Of a DNA stretch of 64,000 nt, positions 9,778 to 18,714 are shown piece after piece. The DNA is taken from positions 186,001 through 250,000 of the forward strand of contig NZ_CP163518.1 in assembly GCF_041080625.1 (NCBI RefSeq), given 5' to 3'. Under the pieces are notes generated by a model, which did not search any database, was not told the origin of the DNA, and saw nothing but the letters and a program-made list of their open reading frames with translations. A program made the position numbers and the translations under genes. How positions within the stretch are numbered: the stretch's first letter is position 1; each line of letters starts with the position of its first letter. Source of the stretch: Streptomyces sp. CG1 (GTDB lineage Bacteria; Actinomycetota; Actinomycetes; Streptomycetales; Streptomycetaceae).

Positions 9778-10599
9778 ATGACCAAGCGCGCACGTGGCAA
9801 ACACCGCGCACCCAGTCAGAGCCAGACCCGTCGTCTAGCGGCGCGGGGGACCGCAGTGACAGTTCTGGCCGTCGGCCTGGCTGGTTACAGCCTCACCACC
9901 GCGTCGGCGGCATCCGCTGCCGACAGCAATACGGCGTCCGTCGCCAAGAAGGACTGCGTCAAGGCAGGGCCGGCAGCCCGCTTCAGCTTCAAGCCGATCT
10001 GCCCGGCCGAGCCCCCCAGCAAAACGGAGGAGGCAGTCGCGCGAGGTGTGAACGCCTTCACGACCTTCGGCGCTTCCGAGCTGCTGAGGGCGGCCCACAC
10101 CACTAACGAGCACACTGGCGAACCGGGGTGCACCGGTGCTAATGCGGCTCACCTCAGCCGCAAGCCGCTGTGCCCGGAAAGGGAGCTGACGGGGCTCGAG
10201 AAGGGCGTGCGGGACGCGATCGTCGGCGCGGTGCTGCCGTCACCGGCCAAGTTCGCTACGCCCGAGATAGAAACGCTCAACACCATGCGCGGCATCGGCG
10301 CGGGTGCTGCCGCGGGCGCGGAGAAGCTCGACTCGATGCTCCACGACGGGTCGGGGACGGCCGAAGGTGCGCAGAAGCCCGACGCCAGCTCCCCTCAGGC
10401 GTCGGGCGATGCATCCCCTCAGGCGTCGGATGCCAAGTCCCGCCAGAAGCGGGACCTGTCGGGTGATGGATCTGACCCGTCTCTGGGACAGTCCTCGGAT
10501 CCGTCTCGGCCGGGTGACACGTCCGAATCCTCTCCGGGTTCGGACGATGAGGCTGCCTCTCCAGGCTCGGACGACGCCTTCGCCTGTTTCGCGCGCTGA
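9778..10599 (+). CDS. secreted protein with Ser/Asp-rich repetitive tail
   Basis: The ATG is 7 bases after AGGAG. The 273-residue product begins MTKRARGKHRAPSQ, a basic stretch typical of long streptomycete signals, followed by a hydrophobic core (GTAVTVLAVGLAGYSL) and AxA cleavage near residue 47. Two similar segments, CVKAGPAARFSFKPICP and CTGANAAHLSRKPLCP, each carry a Cys pair and precede amphipathic helices. The last 70 residues are low complexity (SPQASGDASPQASDAK, SDPSLGQSSDPSRPGDTS) and end in a lone Cys. No enzymatic motif is visible; it is probably a wall-exposed or extracellular protein. A strong hairpin follows the stop. Confidence 0.75.
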   Translation: MTKRARGKHRAPSQSQTRRLAARGTAVTVLAVGLAGYSLTTASAASAADSNTASVAKKDCVKAGPAARFSFKPICPAEPPSKTEEAVARGVNAFTTFGASELLRAAHTTNEHTGEPGCTGANAAHLSRKPLCPERELTGLEKGVRDAIVGAVLPSPAKFATPEIETLNTMRGIGAGAAAGAEKLDSMLHDGSGTAEGAQKPDASSPQASGDASPQASDAKSRQKRDLSGDGSDPSLGQSSDPSRPGDTSESSPGSDDEAASPGSDDAFACFAR

Positions 10600-10620
10600 C
10601 CGCGCGTCGCTGCACAGCAC

Positions 10621-10666
10621 GGGCGGGTTGCCCGGTCCGGCCATGGCCGGACCGGGCAAGCCGCCC
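10621..10666 (+). terminator. long GC-rich hairpin after secreted-protein gene
   Basis: The core is a perfect 32-bp palindrome built from TTGCCCGGTCCGGCCA and its complement. A single G-G mismatch separates it from another 6 bp of stem outside. It starts 21 bases after the stop codon, so a transcription terminator is the simplest reading. Confidence 0.8.
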
Positions 10667-10681
10667 ACAACTGGCACGCAG

Positions 10682-11115
10682 GCGTCCACTCGCCCACCTG
10701 GCCGAGCAGGCCGGCAGCCCGCAGCCCGGCCTGCGCCCCTGGCTGCCACCGTTCGCATTCGCGCTGCTCAACTGGGTCTTCGACGTCGCCTGCCTGGCCA
10801 CCGGCTTGTGGGCGCTGGGCATCGGTGTGCCCTGGCACAGCCTGCTGCTCGCCCATGCCCTCACTCAAATTCCCCGGCAGCCCGCGCCTGGCCCCGGGCA
10901 GCCTCGGCATCGTCGAGACGAGCTTGTCCGCACTGCTCGTCCTGTCCGGTCTTCGGCCCGGACCGGCGATCGCCGCGACGTCCTTGTACCGGGCCGTCAG
11001 CTACTGGGCTCTACAGCCCATCGGCTGGGCCAGCTGGCTCGCCCTCACTCTCCGGACCGGTCCGCCGCGCTCTCCGCCCCGCCGCTCGGTGCGACGCGGC
11101 AATCCCAGTCCGTAG
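10682..11115 (+). pseudogene. YbhN/AglD-type flippase-like membrane protein, C-terminal remnant
   Basis: One frame reads FAFALLNWVFDVACLATGLW and VPWHSLLLAHALTQI; the next frame reads LAPGSLGIVETSLSALLVLS, then AIAATSLYRAVSYWALQPIG. PGxxGxxExxLxxLL and LxYRxxSYWxxxPIG are hallmarks of the lysylphosphatidylglycerol-synthase transmembrane family (UPF0104). A one-base indel near 10875 separates the halves, and the N-terminal helices are gone. On the minus strand at 11140-11269 a short hydrophobic frame (MSALDLAAGGGAVSLSAGD) is open, but I could not place it. Confidence 0.6.
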
Positions 11116-11379
11116 CAGTCGAAGAACCTCGCCCGCATTGCCTCCGGGGCAGGCCAGCGGCCACCGCCAGCGTCCCCAGCTCCGCGACTCCGACCACCAC
11201 AACCAGCACCACGTCGCCGGCGGACAGCGACACCGCACCTCCCCCGGCGGCCAGGTCCAAGGCAGACATCCGCCCTCCCGCTTTGTCTATCGCGGTGCGA
11301 GCCCCTTCAGCTTGGTGCTCCGCGCCCGGATCAGGTGCGGCGGAGCTGCACCTGAGCGCGGCCCGGATACCCTTGCTTC

Positions 11380-11889
11380 ATGTCTGTGCGACCCAGCTCA
11401 GGGGCCTCCTCGCGCCGTCCCTCCGGGCAGGAGCCGGACGCCCGGCTGCTCACCGAAGCCATCACCCGGCTGCTTCGGGCGCTGCGCTCCTCGGTGATCC
11501 GCACCGACTACCCGCGGGAGACTCTCCCCATGGCCCAGGTCGAGCTGCTCCAGGTACTGCGGGAACGCTCTCCCGTGCACATCAGTGACTTGACCGCCCG
11601 TCGGCACCTGGCGCCCAGCACGGTCAGTGGACTGATCAGCCGGATAGTCGGCGCCGGGCTGGTCGCGCGTGACGTCGACCCGGTCAACCATCGGTCCTCC
11701 GTCGTCACTCTCACCGCTGCCGGCCGCGAGAAGCTCGCCGCCTGGACCAGGACCCACAAAGATCCTATGGATGCCGCCTACGCCGCCCTCGACGACAGCG
11801 AGCGCACAGTGATCGCGGAGGCGCTGCCCGTGCTTTTCCGGCTCGCTGAGCACCTCGACGAGCAAGCGTACGGCACTGACCTGGGCTGA
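11380..11889 (+). CDS. MarR-family transcriptional regulator
   Basis: This 169-residue protein has the MarR winged helix. Helices run LLTEAITRLLRALRSSVI and AQVELLQVLRERSPVHISDL, then the recognition helix LAPSTVSGLISRIVGAGLVA. The wing is RDVDPVNHRSSVVTLTAAG, with the conserved D-R pair partly kept (DPVNHR). The C-terminal dimerisation helix is DSERTVIAEALPVLFRLAEH. These are ligand-responsive dimeric repressors that usually control a divergent neighbour. Here the upstream region holds only decayed frames, so the original target may be lost or elsewhere. The ATG has no strong ribosome binding site. Confidence 0.85.
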   Translation: MSVRPSSGASSRRPSGQEPDARLLTEAITRLLRALRSSVIRTDYPRETLPMAQVELLQVLRERSPVHISDLTARRHLAPSTVSGLISRIVGAGLVARDVDPVNHRSSVVTLTAAGREKLAAWTRTHKDPMDAAYAALDDSERTVIAEALPVLFRLAEHLDEQAYGTDLG

Positions 11890-12121
11890 AGGCCATGCCC
11901 CGAGCAGGGCGTGGCGGGCTTTCGCCCTGTAGCCGCATATGTGATGGTGCCGTGCCGCCCGCCCTGCGCACAGGATGCCCAGGTCACGGGTTCTTCTGCT
12001 GCCTCATTCCCATCGGGCGCGACAGGGGGCTGGCTCGTGCCTGGCTCACCGACGAGGGCTGCCGACCGTGGACCTCCTCGGACGGTTCCAGCCGGACGAC
12101 TGGCGTGGCGCGGGCCGTGGA

Positions 12122-15100
12122 TCAGTCGGCAGTCGTATGGCGCGGCGGTGTCTCCTCGGTCGGGCCGTATCCGCCTCCGCCGGGTGTGCGGATGACGAGC
12201 GTGTCCCCGGTGACGACGTCTGCCGTGTCGCAGCCGCGCAGGAGCGTGGTCGTGCCATCTGCACGAGTGATGAGGTTCTCGCCGAGAGCACCGGGGCGAC
12301 CGCCGTCCATGCCGTAGGGCGGGATACGGCGGTGGCCGGAGACGACCGCGACGGTCATCGGCTCCAAGAAGCAGATCCGGCGTTCCACGCCGCACCCGCC
12401 GTTCCAGCGGCCCGTGCCCCCGCTGCCTTCGCGGACGCGGAAGTCCTCCACCCGCACCGGGTAGCGCCATTCCAGGATCTCGGGGTCGGTGAGGCGGGAG
12501 TTGGTCATGTGCGTCTGTACGGCATCCGCGCCGTCGAAGCCGTCGCCCGCGCCGGAGCCGGAGGCGACGGTCTCGTAGTACTGCACGTGATCGTTGCCGA
12601 AGGACAGGTTGTTCATGGTGCCGGAGCCCTCGGCCTGAGCACCCAGCACGGCGTACAGGGCACCGGTGACGGCCTGGGATGTCTCGACGTTGCCGGCGAC
12701 GGTGGCTGCCGGGTGGACCGGAGCGAGCATGCAGCCGACGGGGATACGGACGTCGAGTGGCTTGAGGCAGCCGCTGTTGAGGGGGATGTCGTCGGCGACC
12801 AAGGTGCGGAAGACGTACAGCACGGCAGCCATGACGACGGACGTGGGGGCGTTGGTGTTGCCGGACTGCTGGGGTGAGGTTCCGGTGAAGTCCAGTACGG
12901 CGCTGCGGGTTTCGTGGTCGACGCGCAGGGCGACCTGGATGATGGCGCCGTTGTCCGTCTCATAGCGGTGTTCGCCGTCGTGGAGGGTGGCGATGATACG
13001 GCGCACGGACTCCTCAGCGTTGTCCTGGACGTGCCGCATGTAGGCGTGGACGACGTCGAGCCCGAACTGGTCGATCACTACGCGCAGTTCGTGGATGCCC
13101 TTGTTGTTGGCGGCGATCTGGGCACGCAGGTCGGCGAGGTTGGTCTCCGGGTCGCGCGACGGGTAGCGGGCGCCCAGCAGCAGGTCGCGGGTTTCGGTCT
13201 CGCGGAAGTGTCCGTCCCGCACGAGCAGCCAGTTGTCGAACAGGACGCCCTCCTCGTCGATGGTGGTGCTGAAGGCGGGCATCGATCCGGGGCTGATGCC
13301 GCCGATCTCGGCGTGGTGGCCGCGCGAGGCGACAAGGAAGAGCAGCCGCTTGCCCGTCTCGTCGAAGACCGGGGTGACGACGGTGATGTCGGGCAGGTGA
13401 GTGCCGCCGTGGTAGGGGTCGTTGATGGCATAGACGTCGCCGGGCCTCAGTGAGCCGGAGTTGCGGCGCAGCACCTCCTTGATGGACTCGCCCATCGATC
13501 CCAGGTGGACGGGGATGTGGGGCGCGTTGGCGATGAGATTGCCGTCTGGGTCGAACAGGGCGCAGGAGAAGTCGAGGCGCTCCTTGATGTTGACCGAGTG
13601 GGCCGTGCTCCCGAGTCGTACACCCATCTGCTCGGCGACGGACATGAAGAGGTTGTTGAAGACTTCCAGCATCACCGGGTCGACGGTGGTGCCGACCGCC
13701 GTACGGGATGGGCGGGGCCGGGAGCGGGTGAGGACGAGGTCGCCGTGCTCGTCGGCCGTGGCGCGCCACCCGGGGTCGACGACCGTGGTCTCGTTCGCCT
13801 CGGCGATGATCGCCGGACCCTCGACCGCGTCCTGCGGGCGGATGTCCTCGCGTCGGTACAGCCGCGTGGGCTGCCAGACACTCTCGGTGAACATCCGTAC
13901 CACGGAGGCGGGTTGGAGTCCGCCGGCCCGCGGCGGCAGTACGGGGGTGGCGGCGGTACGTGGGCCGGAGGAACCGGTGGCCTCGACCGCGATGGCCTCG
14001 ACGACCAGCGGCTTGCTCATGGTGAAGCCGTAGCGGTCCCGGTGATCGCGTTCGAAGGCAGCCCTCATGTCCTCGGCCGGGCCCAACGGCACGGGCAGCG
14101 AGAAGTCCGTGCCCTCGTAGCGCAGCAGCGCGCGGGCGGTCGTACGGACGGTGGCGTCCGGCACACCGTCCTCGCGCAGCTGGATGCGTGCCTGTTCCTC
14201 CAGTTCCGCGCGGACGGCTTCGACATGGTCTGCTGCCTCCGGCCGGTCGAGGGGGGTCTCGATGGAGCGTTCGCGCAGCGCGAGCGCGTCCGCCATCCCG
14301 ATGCCGTAGGCGGACAGCACCCCGGCGAGCGGTGGGATCAGGACGGTGTCGATGCCAAGCCGGTCGGCGACCGCGCAGGCGTGCTGGCCGCCCGCGCCCC
14401 CGAATCCGACCAGCGCGTAGCGGGTGATGTCGCGGCCGCGCTGGACGGAAATCTTCTTCACCGCGTTCGCGATGTTGAGGACGGCGATGTCGAGGAAGCC
14501 CGCCGCGACCTCCTCCAGGCTGCGGCGTCGTCCGGTCTCGACGGCGGTCTGCTGGGCGAGCTCGGTGAAACGCGCACGGACCGCCGCCTCGTCCAGCGGC
14601 TGGTCGCCGTCCTTCCCGAACACTTGTGGGAAATAGGCGGGTTGGACACGGCCGAGCATGACATTGGCGTCGGTGACGGTCAGCGGCCCGCCGCGGCGGT
14701 AGCAGACCGGGCCGGGGTCGGCACCGGCCGAGTCCGGCCCGACGCGGTAGCGCATCCCGTCGAAGTGCAGGACGGATCCGCCGCCCGCGGCGACGGTGTG
14801 GATGTCGGTCATCGGCGCCCGCATCCGTACGCCGGCCACCTGGGTGCCCAGTACCCGTTCGATCTCGCCCGCGTAGTGGGACACGTCGGTCGAGGTGCCG
14901 CCCATGTCGAAGCCGATCACCGTGGTGTGGCCGGCGCGCCTCGCGGCGCGGGCCATGCCCACGACGCCGCCCGCCGGGCCGGAGAGCACGGCGTCCTTGC
15001 CCCTGAAATGGCCGGCCTCCCGCAGACCTCCGCCGGACTGCATGAACATCAGCCGCACACCGCTCAGTTCAGTGGCCACTTGGTCCACGTAGCGGCGCAG

Positions 15101-15754
15101 GATGGGCGAAAGGTAGGCGTCGACCACCGTCGTGTCGCCCCGCGGTACCAGCTTGATCAGCGGGCTTACCTCGTGCGAACAGCTCACCTGCCGATAGCCG
15201 ATCGAAAGGGCCGCCTCAGCCACGGCACTCTCGTGATCCGGGTAGCGGTAGCCGTGCAGGAAGACGACCGCGGCACTGCGGAACCCGTCCACGTACGCCG
15301 ACGCCAGCGCCTCGCGCGCGGCGTCCAGGTCGAGCGGACGGACGAGTTCGCCGCGCGCGCTCACCCGCTCCTCCACCTCGATCACCCGGTCGTACAAGGC
15401 CTCCGGAAGGAGGATGCGGCGGTCGAAGATGTGCGGGCGGTTCTGGTAGGCGATCCGCAGGGCATCCCGGAAACCCCGAGTGATCACGAGAACGGTGGGC
15501 TCGCCGGTGTGTGTCAGCAGCGCGTTGGTGGCGACGGTGGTGCCCATCTTCACCACCTCGATCCGGTCGGCCGGAATCGGCTCGTCCGCCTCCAGGCCCA
15601 ACCCCAGGCGGATCCCGGCGACCGCCGCGTCCCGGTACGCCTCCGGCCGATCCGACAGCAGCTTGCGGCTGACCACCTCGGAATCCGGCGTCACCGCCAC
15701 GACATCGGTGAAAGTGCCACCACGGTCGATCCAGAACTGCCAGCGACCAGCCAT
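12122..15754 (-). CDS. fused HyuA-HyuB hydantoinase / 5-oxoprolinase
   Basis: The 1,210-residue protein starts at MAGRWQFWIDRGGTFTD; the frame stays open further upstream only because it runs into the IS4 remnant. Residues 1-680 are hydantoinase A, with the N-terminal RGGTFTDVV nucleotide loop and GFDMGGTSTDVSHYAG. From about residue 690 (PVMLEVFNNLFMSVAEQMG) it is hydantoinase B, ending with the glycine-rich RTPGGGGYGPTEE. The length and one-chain A-B arrangement match ATP-dependent 5-oxoprolinase, which opens 5-oxoproline to glutamate in glutathione or pyroglutamate recycling. Related N-methylhydantoinases have similar sequence, so the substrate is not certain. It is not in an operon; downstream are only MarR and remnants. 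Confidence 0.85.
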   Translation of the reverse strand: MAGRWQFWIDRGGTFTDVVAVTPDSEVVSRKLLSDRPEAYRDAAVAGIRLGLGLEADEPIPADRIEVVKMGTTVATNALLTHTGEPTVLVITRGFRDALRIAYQNRPHIFDRRILLPEALYDRVIEVEERVSARGELVRPLDLDAAREALASAYVDGFRSAAVVFLHGYRYPDHESAVAEAALSIGYRQVSCSHEVSPLIKLVPRGDTTVVDAYLSPILRRYVDQVATELSGVRLMFMQSGGGLREAGHFRGKDAVLSGPAGGVVGMARAARRAGHTTVIGFDMGGTSTDVSHYAGEIERVLGTQVAGVRMRAPMTDIHTVAAGGGSVLHFDGMRYRVGPDSAGADPGPVCYRRGGPLTVTDANVMLGRVQPAYFPQVFGKDGDQPLDEAAVRARFTELAQQTAVETGRRRSLEEVAAGFLDIAVLNIANAVKKISVQRGRDITRYALVGFGGAGGQHACAVADRLGIDTVLIPPLAGVLSAYGIGMADALALRERSIETPLDRPEAADHVEAVRAELEEQARIQLREDGVPDATVRTTARALLRYEGTDFSLPVPLGPAEDMRAAFERDHRDRYGFTMSKPLVVEAIAVEATGSSGPRTAATPVLPPRAGGLQPASVVRMFTESVWQPTRLYRREDIRPQDAVEGPAIIAEANETTVVDPGWRATADEHGDLVLTRSRPRPSRTAVGTTVDPVMLEVFNNLFMSVAEQMGVRLGSTAHSVNIKERLDFSCALFDPDGNLIANAPHIPVHLGSMGESIKEVLRRNSGSLRPGDVYAINDPYHGGTHLPDITVVTPVFDETGKRLLFLVASRGHHAEIGGISPGSMPAFSTTIDEEGVLFDNWLLVRDGHFRETETRDLLLGARYPSRDPETNLADLRAQIAANNKGIHELRVVIDQFGLDVVHAYMRHVQDNAEESVRRIIATLHDGEHRYETDNGAIIQVALRVDHETRSAVLDFTGTSPQQSGNTNAPTSVVMAAVLYVFRTLVADDIPLNSGCLKPLDVRIPVGCMLAPVHPAATVAGNVETSQAVTGALYAVLGAQAEGSGTMNNLSFGNDHVQYYETVASGSGAGDGFDGADAVQTHMTNSRLTDPEILEWRYPVRVEDFRVREGSGGTGRWNGGCGVERRICFLEPMTVAVVSGHRRIPPYGMDGGRPGALGENLITRADGTTTLLRGCDTADVVTGDTLVIRTPGGGGYGPTEETPPRHTTAD

Positions 15755-15783
15755 AGGCCCATTGTGCGCTCCCCGCTGTGCGG

Positions 15784-16500
15784 TGCGATGTTCGGCCGGC
15801 ACGATGTCCCCCAGCCGCAGCTCGACCACCTGCGGCGAGCCTCGCCTCGACCATGGCGTGGCGCAGGAGCTGTCGGGCCCAGACGGTGCGACAACCTGGT
15901 GGCGTACGAGGTCTCGCCCTCCCGGGTGGGGCCGAAGACCGCTCCGATCACGGCCCGGGTGCCGGTCCCGACCAGCGTCATCAGCTCGACCTGCGGATAG
16001 CTGCCGTGCGGGCACCGCCCCAGCCAGCCCCGGTTGCACTCGCTGTCAGGCACCTTGATCGAGCTGCAGCCGTCGAACGACACCGTCCGATGCGGGCCGA
16101 ACCGCACCCCGGCGTGGTCGGCTGGGCCAGCGGCCCGGCCAGCACCTCGAACAACGCCCGCACCGCCACGCTGCCGAGTCTGCAGCGCAGATCACGTAGC
16201 GCTTTCGTGCTCGGGCAGACGATCGGCATCCCCGGCAGGCTGGGGGCCGCTCGTCCCAGACCAGCCGATAGCCGATCTCGGGAACGGGCACATCGCCAGG
16301 AGCAAGCAGACGCCCACCTGCGAGGGCAGATCACGCAACCGCCGCTGCACGGTCCTGGCCTCGGACAAGACCGCGTCGACCAGCTCGGACGGCATGAACG
16401 GCGTCAGTTCTCCCAGATGTCCGGGAGCGAACCGGCCCTCGGCCACAGTCACCGTACGGGTGATGGCTGTCAGCGCCGACGTCGAGACCCAATGAACAGG
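15784..16500 (-). pseudogene. IS4-family transposase, frameshifted and 3'-truncated
   Basis: The N-terminal IS4 domain reads LGELTPFMPSELVDAVLSEA and LRDLPSQVGVCLLLAMCPF. It continues in another frame as PSTKALRDLRCRLGSVAVRA, FEVLAGPLAQPTTPGVRF, TVSFDGCSSIKVPDSECNR and LMTLVGTGTRAVIGAVFGP. These are standard blocks of streptomycete IS4 transposases, up to the first catalytic Asp (SFDG). The rest of the DDE domain is missing, and the frame passes within 30 bases into the oxoprolinase start. Confidence 0.8.
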
Positions 16501-16604
16501 CAACGGAGCGTCTTGCGGGACAAGCTGTCTTGGACGACTGCCCTGTACCAACGAGCTCCGTTGCTCCACGTCAAGACCCCGTCAACGCCCCTTGCGTGAC
16601 CGCC

Positions 16605-16859
16605 GGGTAAGGTTTTGACCCGTGGATCACCACGGGCGTGCGCGACCAACTGCTGGTCCAGGGCGTCGATCGGCTCTTTGAGAGCGTCCATCAGGACCAG
16701 AAGATCGTCGACCACGCGGCGCGAGGCGTCCGGCAGGTCCAAGCCGTCGAGCCAGAGGCGTCCCGGAGCGGTGAAGTAGCTGCGGGAGTGGTCGCAGCCG
16801 TAGTCTGCCAGGACGGCATGGACACGGTTGCGCAGGAGCGTGCACAGAAGCACCAGCTA
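16605..16859 (-). pseudogene. IS110 transposase, middle fragment beyond the insertion
   Basis: LLCTLLRNRVHAVLADYGC, then DASRRVVDDLLVLMDALKEP and DALDQQLVAHARGDPRVKTL, continue the IS110 gene whose 5' part lies at 18005-18391. The C-terminal transposase_20 domain that should follow is absent, so the copy was already 3'-truncated next to the IS4 remnant. Confidence 0.8.
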
Positions 16860-17483
16860 CTGACCTTGCTGGCGTGATGTCGTCAGGGTGAGGCCGGTTT
16901 CGGCGAGACACCCATCGATGAGTTTGCTGCGGTACTGGATCTCGCGCAGGCCATGTCGAAGGGTGCGCATCAGGTGGTCGGGATCGGCGAAAGCGGTGTT
17001 GGCCTGGCTGCTGCGTCGCAGCAGTGACCAGATGCCCTCGACGGGGTTCAGGTCTGGTGCATAGGCCGGCAGGAAGTAGCAGATGACCCAGTCGTGGGTG
17101 TCGATGAACTCCTGTAGCCGGGCGTCTTTGTGCACGTTGAGGTTGTCCCAGACGAGCACGATCGGCGCGCCGAGCTGCTGGTGGGCGGCGATCAGCAGGT
17201 CGCGGTAATCGGTCCAGGCGAAGCTGCGTCTGCCGCCCCGCTTGTGATCGATGTGGCGCTTGGGCCGGTAGATCAGGCGTGAGGGTTCGCCCTGCTTGTA
17301 GCAGGCCAGAGCGGCGATGGAGAAGCGGCGCTGGGAGCGCCCCCGGACCCGGATGAGGGGTGTGTGTCCGCGCCTGGCCCAGGTGCGGGTGGTGGGCGGC
17401 GTCATCGAGAAGCCGGCTTCGTCTTCGAAGCACAGCCAGGCCCCGAGCGCCGCCACGGCGTTTCCACCTGGGGCCAGGTCTCC
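16857..17483 (-). CDS. IS630 transposase, DDE half (second frame)
   Basis: The frame carries GAWLCFEDEAGFSMTPP (first Asp region), RSFAWTDYRDLLIAAHQQLG, PIVLVWDNLNVHKDARLQEF (second Asp) and PAYAPDLNPVEGIWSLLRR (catalytic Glu). It ends LTTSRQQGQ. It must be expressed by a -1 shift from the upstream frame; no obvious own start lies before the DDE region. The stop codon TAG is completed outside the element, using the duplicated TA plus the flanking G. The start given is approximate. Confidence 0.85.
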   Translation of the reverse strand, partial: GDLAPGGNAVAALGAWLCFEDEAGFSMTPPTTRTWARRGHTPLIRVRGRSQRRFSIAALACYKQGEPSRLIYRPKRHIDHKRGGRRSFAWTDYRDLLIAAHQQLGAPIVLVWDNLNVHKDARLQEFIDTHDWVICYFLPAYAPDLNPVEGIWSLLRRSSQANTAFADPDHLMRTLRHGLREIQYRSKLIDGCLAETGLTLTTSRQQGQ

Positions 17484-18002
17484 TTCACCCAGCCGGTGAC
17501 GGCTTCCTCGTTGCGCTCCAGAGCACGGCGGGCGGGGACCTGGTGGCTGAAGCCGTGCCGGTGCAGCATCTGCGCGATGGCCGAGAGCGTCATGCTCTTG
17601 TGGAAGCGGCGCCCGATCAGCGTTTTGATCCGCGCCAGCGTCCACGTCTGGTCCGGCCAACCGTGCGCGACCGGCCCCTTGGCCAGCTCCTGCTCGAGCA
17701 CAGTGAACAGTGCCTCACTCAGCTTGGGCCTGGACGCCGGCCCCTTTGACTCCAGGGCCGGCGTTCCGCCGTGCTCCCATGTCTGGTGCCACCGCTGTAC
17801 CGAGCGCACGCTGACCCGTAACTGCTGGGCGATGGTGGCATTGTCGTGTCCCAGGGCGAATAACTCGGCCGCCTGCATCCGGATGTGCTCGCGAAACGCC
17901 CGTCGCTCCGCGGTCAGCCCGCCCCCTTGCGGATACCTCATGTGACCGGCCTACCGCGACAACCACCACTTGTCAGCCACGACATCACGCCAACAAGGTC
18001 AG
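16860..18002 (-). mobile_element. IS630-type insertion sequence with 24-bp inverted repeats
   Basis: The ends are 24-bp inverted repeats with one mismatch (left end begins CTGACCTTGCTGGCGTGATG; the other end has T for C at position 10). TA dinucleotides flank both sides (16858-16859 and 18003-18004), the target duplication expected of IS630/Tc1 elements. The 1,143-bp element holds two overlapping transposase frames. It interrupts an IS110 transposase gene. Confidence 0.93.
17402..17941 (-). CDS. IS630 transposase, HTH half (first frame)
   Basis: The 179-residue frame begins MRYPQGGGLTAERRAFREH. It contains a helix-turn-helix (LGHDNATIAQQLRVSVRSVQ, then RWHQTWEHGG) and a second winged-helix-like domain (TWTLARIKTLIGRRFHKSM, LSAIAQMLHRHGFSHQVPA). 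These are the DNA-binding regions of IS630 transposases. It then reads WVKETWPQVE and drifts out of the family frame where the DDE frame continues. Either programmed -1 frameshifting (a GGAAACG stretch lies at the switch) or a single-base deletion explains this. Confidence 0.8.
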   Translation of the reverse strand: MRYPQGGGLTAERRAFREHIRMQAAELFALGHDNATIAQQLRVSVRSVQRWHQTWEHGGTPALESKGPASRPKLSEALFTVLEQELAKGPVAHGWPDQTWTLARIKTLIGRRFHKSMTLSAIAQMLHRHGFSHQVPARRALERNEEAVTGWVKETWPQVETPWRRSGPGCASKTKPASR

Positions 18003-18004
18003 TA

Positions 18005-18391
18005 ACCGCGGTGGCGTAGCAGAGCCCGTTGCCGGCGCACCTGGAGCGGGGCGATCCACGCCTCCGGCAGCAGATCCGCACGCAGCAGCTGGCCGAGGGT
18101 CGCCGCGTCGACCTTGTCGTTCTTCAGCCGTGCGGAGGCGATGGCTTTGCATAGCAGCGGGTGTACCTGGTGCGGCTCGAAGCCGTGGTCCTCCAGCAGT
18201 TCCACCGGCCAGACCCAGTCGTAGGCGGCCTCGAAGGCTGCCGGGGCTCCGATCGGAAGATCCCCGTTCACCGAGAGTATCGTCTCGACCCCGTTGGGCA
18301 CGTTCTGATTCACCTGCACCCCACCATCGTGATCAACGATCGCGATCTGTGAGTGCTTGCGGTGCACGTCGATGCCGACGCAGACCGACAT
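18005..18391 (-). pseudogene. IS110 transposase, 5' part
   Basis: The N-terminal DEDD nuclease domain of IS110 reads VCVGIDVHRKHSQIAIVDHD, PIGAPAAFEAAYDWVWPVEL and KAIASARLKNDKVDAATLGQ (Asp residues of the DEDD set), ending QVRRQRALLRHRG. If the IS630 element is removed together with one TA, the next codon is TAG. The gene therefore probably already had a nonsense codon (a Gln codon in relatives) that supplied the TA target. Confidence 0.85.
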
Positions 18392-18714
18392 TGAGGGCCT
18401 CCTTTCCGAGCACGTATCGGACCCGGAAGCAGAATCAACCGGGCTGTGCAGGGAAAGGGGGCCCGGTCCTCATAGAGGCAGGTCAACGAGGCCCAGCCGG
18501 CCAGCGCTGCAGGTCGCGGGTCTCGCTGGTCTCTTCAGGGACATGAGGGAGTTCGTCGATGCGGCGCCCGGAGGTCCTCGGCACGCCGTCGCCGTCGCGG
18601 GGGCCGTCGTCGTACGTCGGTTCCGCGCCGTCGACAGCGCGCTGCGGGATGCGGTGCCTCCTGGAGTGTGGTCCGTTCACTGGCGAGTTCGGTGGTCGGC
18701 CGACCGGCCGTCCG
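18392..18714. other. gap without a recognised gene
   Basis: This holds the outer end of the IS110 remnant and about 230 bases between it and the hydrolase stop. A minus-strand frame (ending 18483, DELPHVPEETSETRDLQRWP) is open but has no recognisable domain or start. No clear terminator for the biosynthetic operon was found; a short GGCCGACCGGCC palindrome is present near 18697. Confidence 0.4.

Noticed and set aside
13505..16000. Plus-strand frame of 831 codons opposite the oxoprolinase
   Set aside because: The minus strand has clear hydantoinase A/B motifs; the plus-strand product is Gly/Val/Arg-rich with no recognisable fold.
15754..16039. N-terminal extension of the oxoprolinase frame
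   Set aside because: The upstream residues belong to the decayed IS4 transposase, and the family start IDRGGTFTD follows the ATG at 15754.
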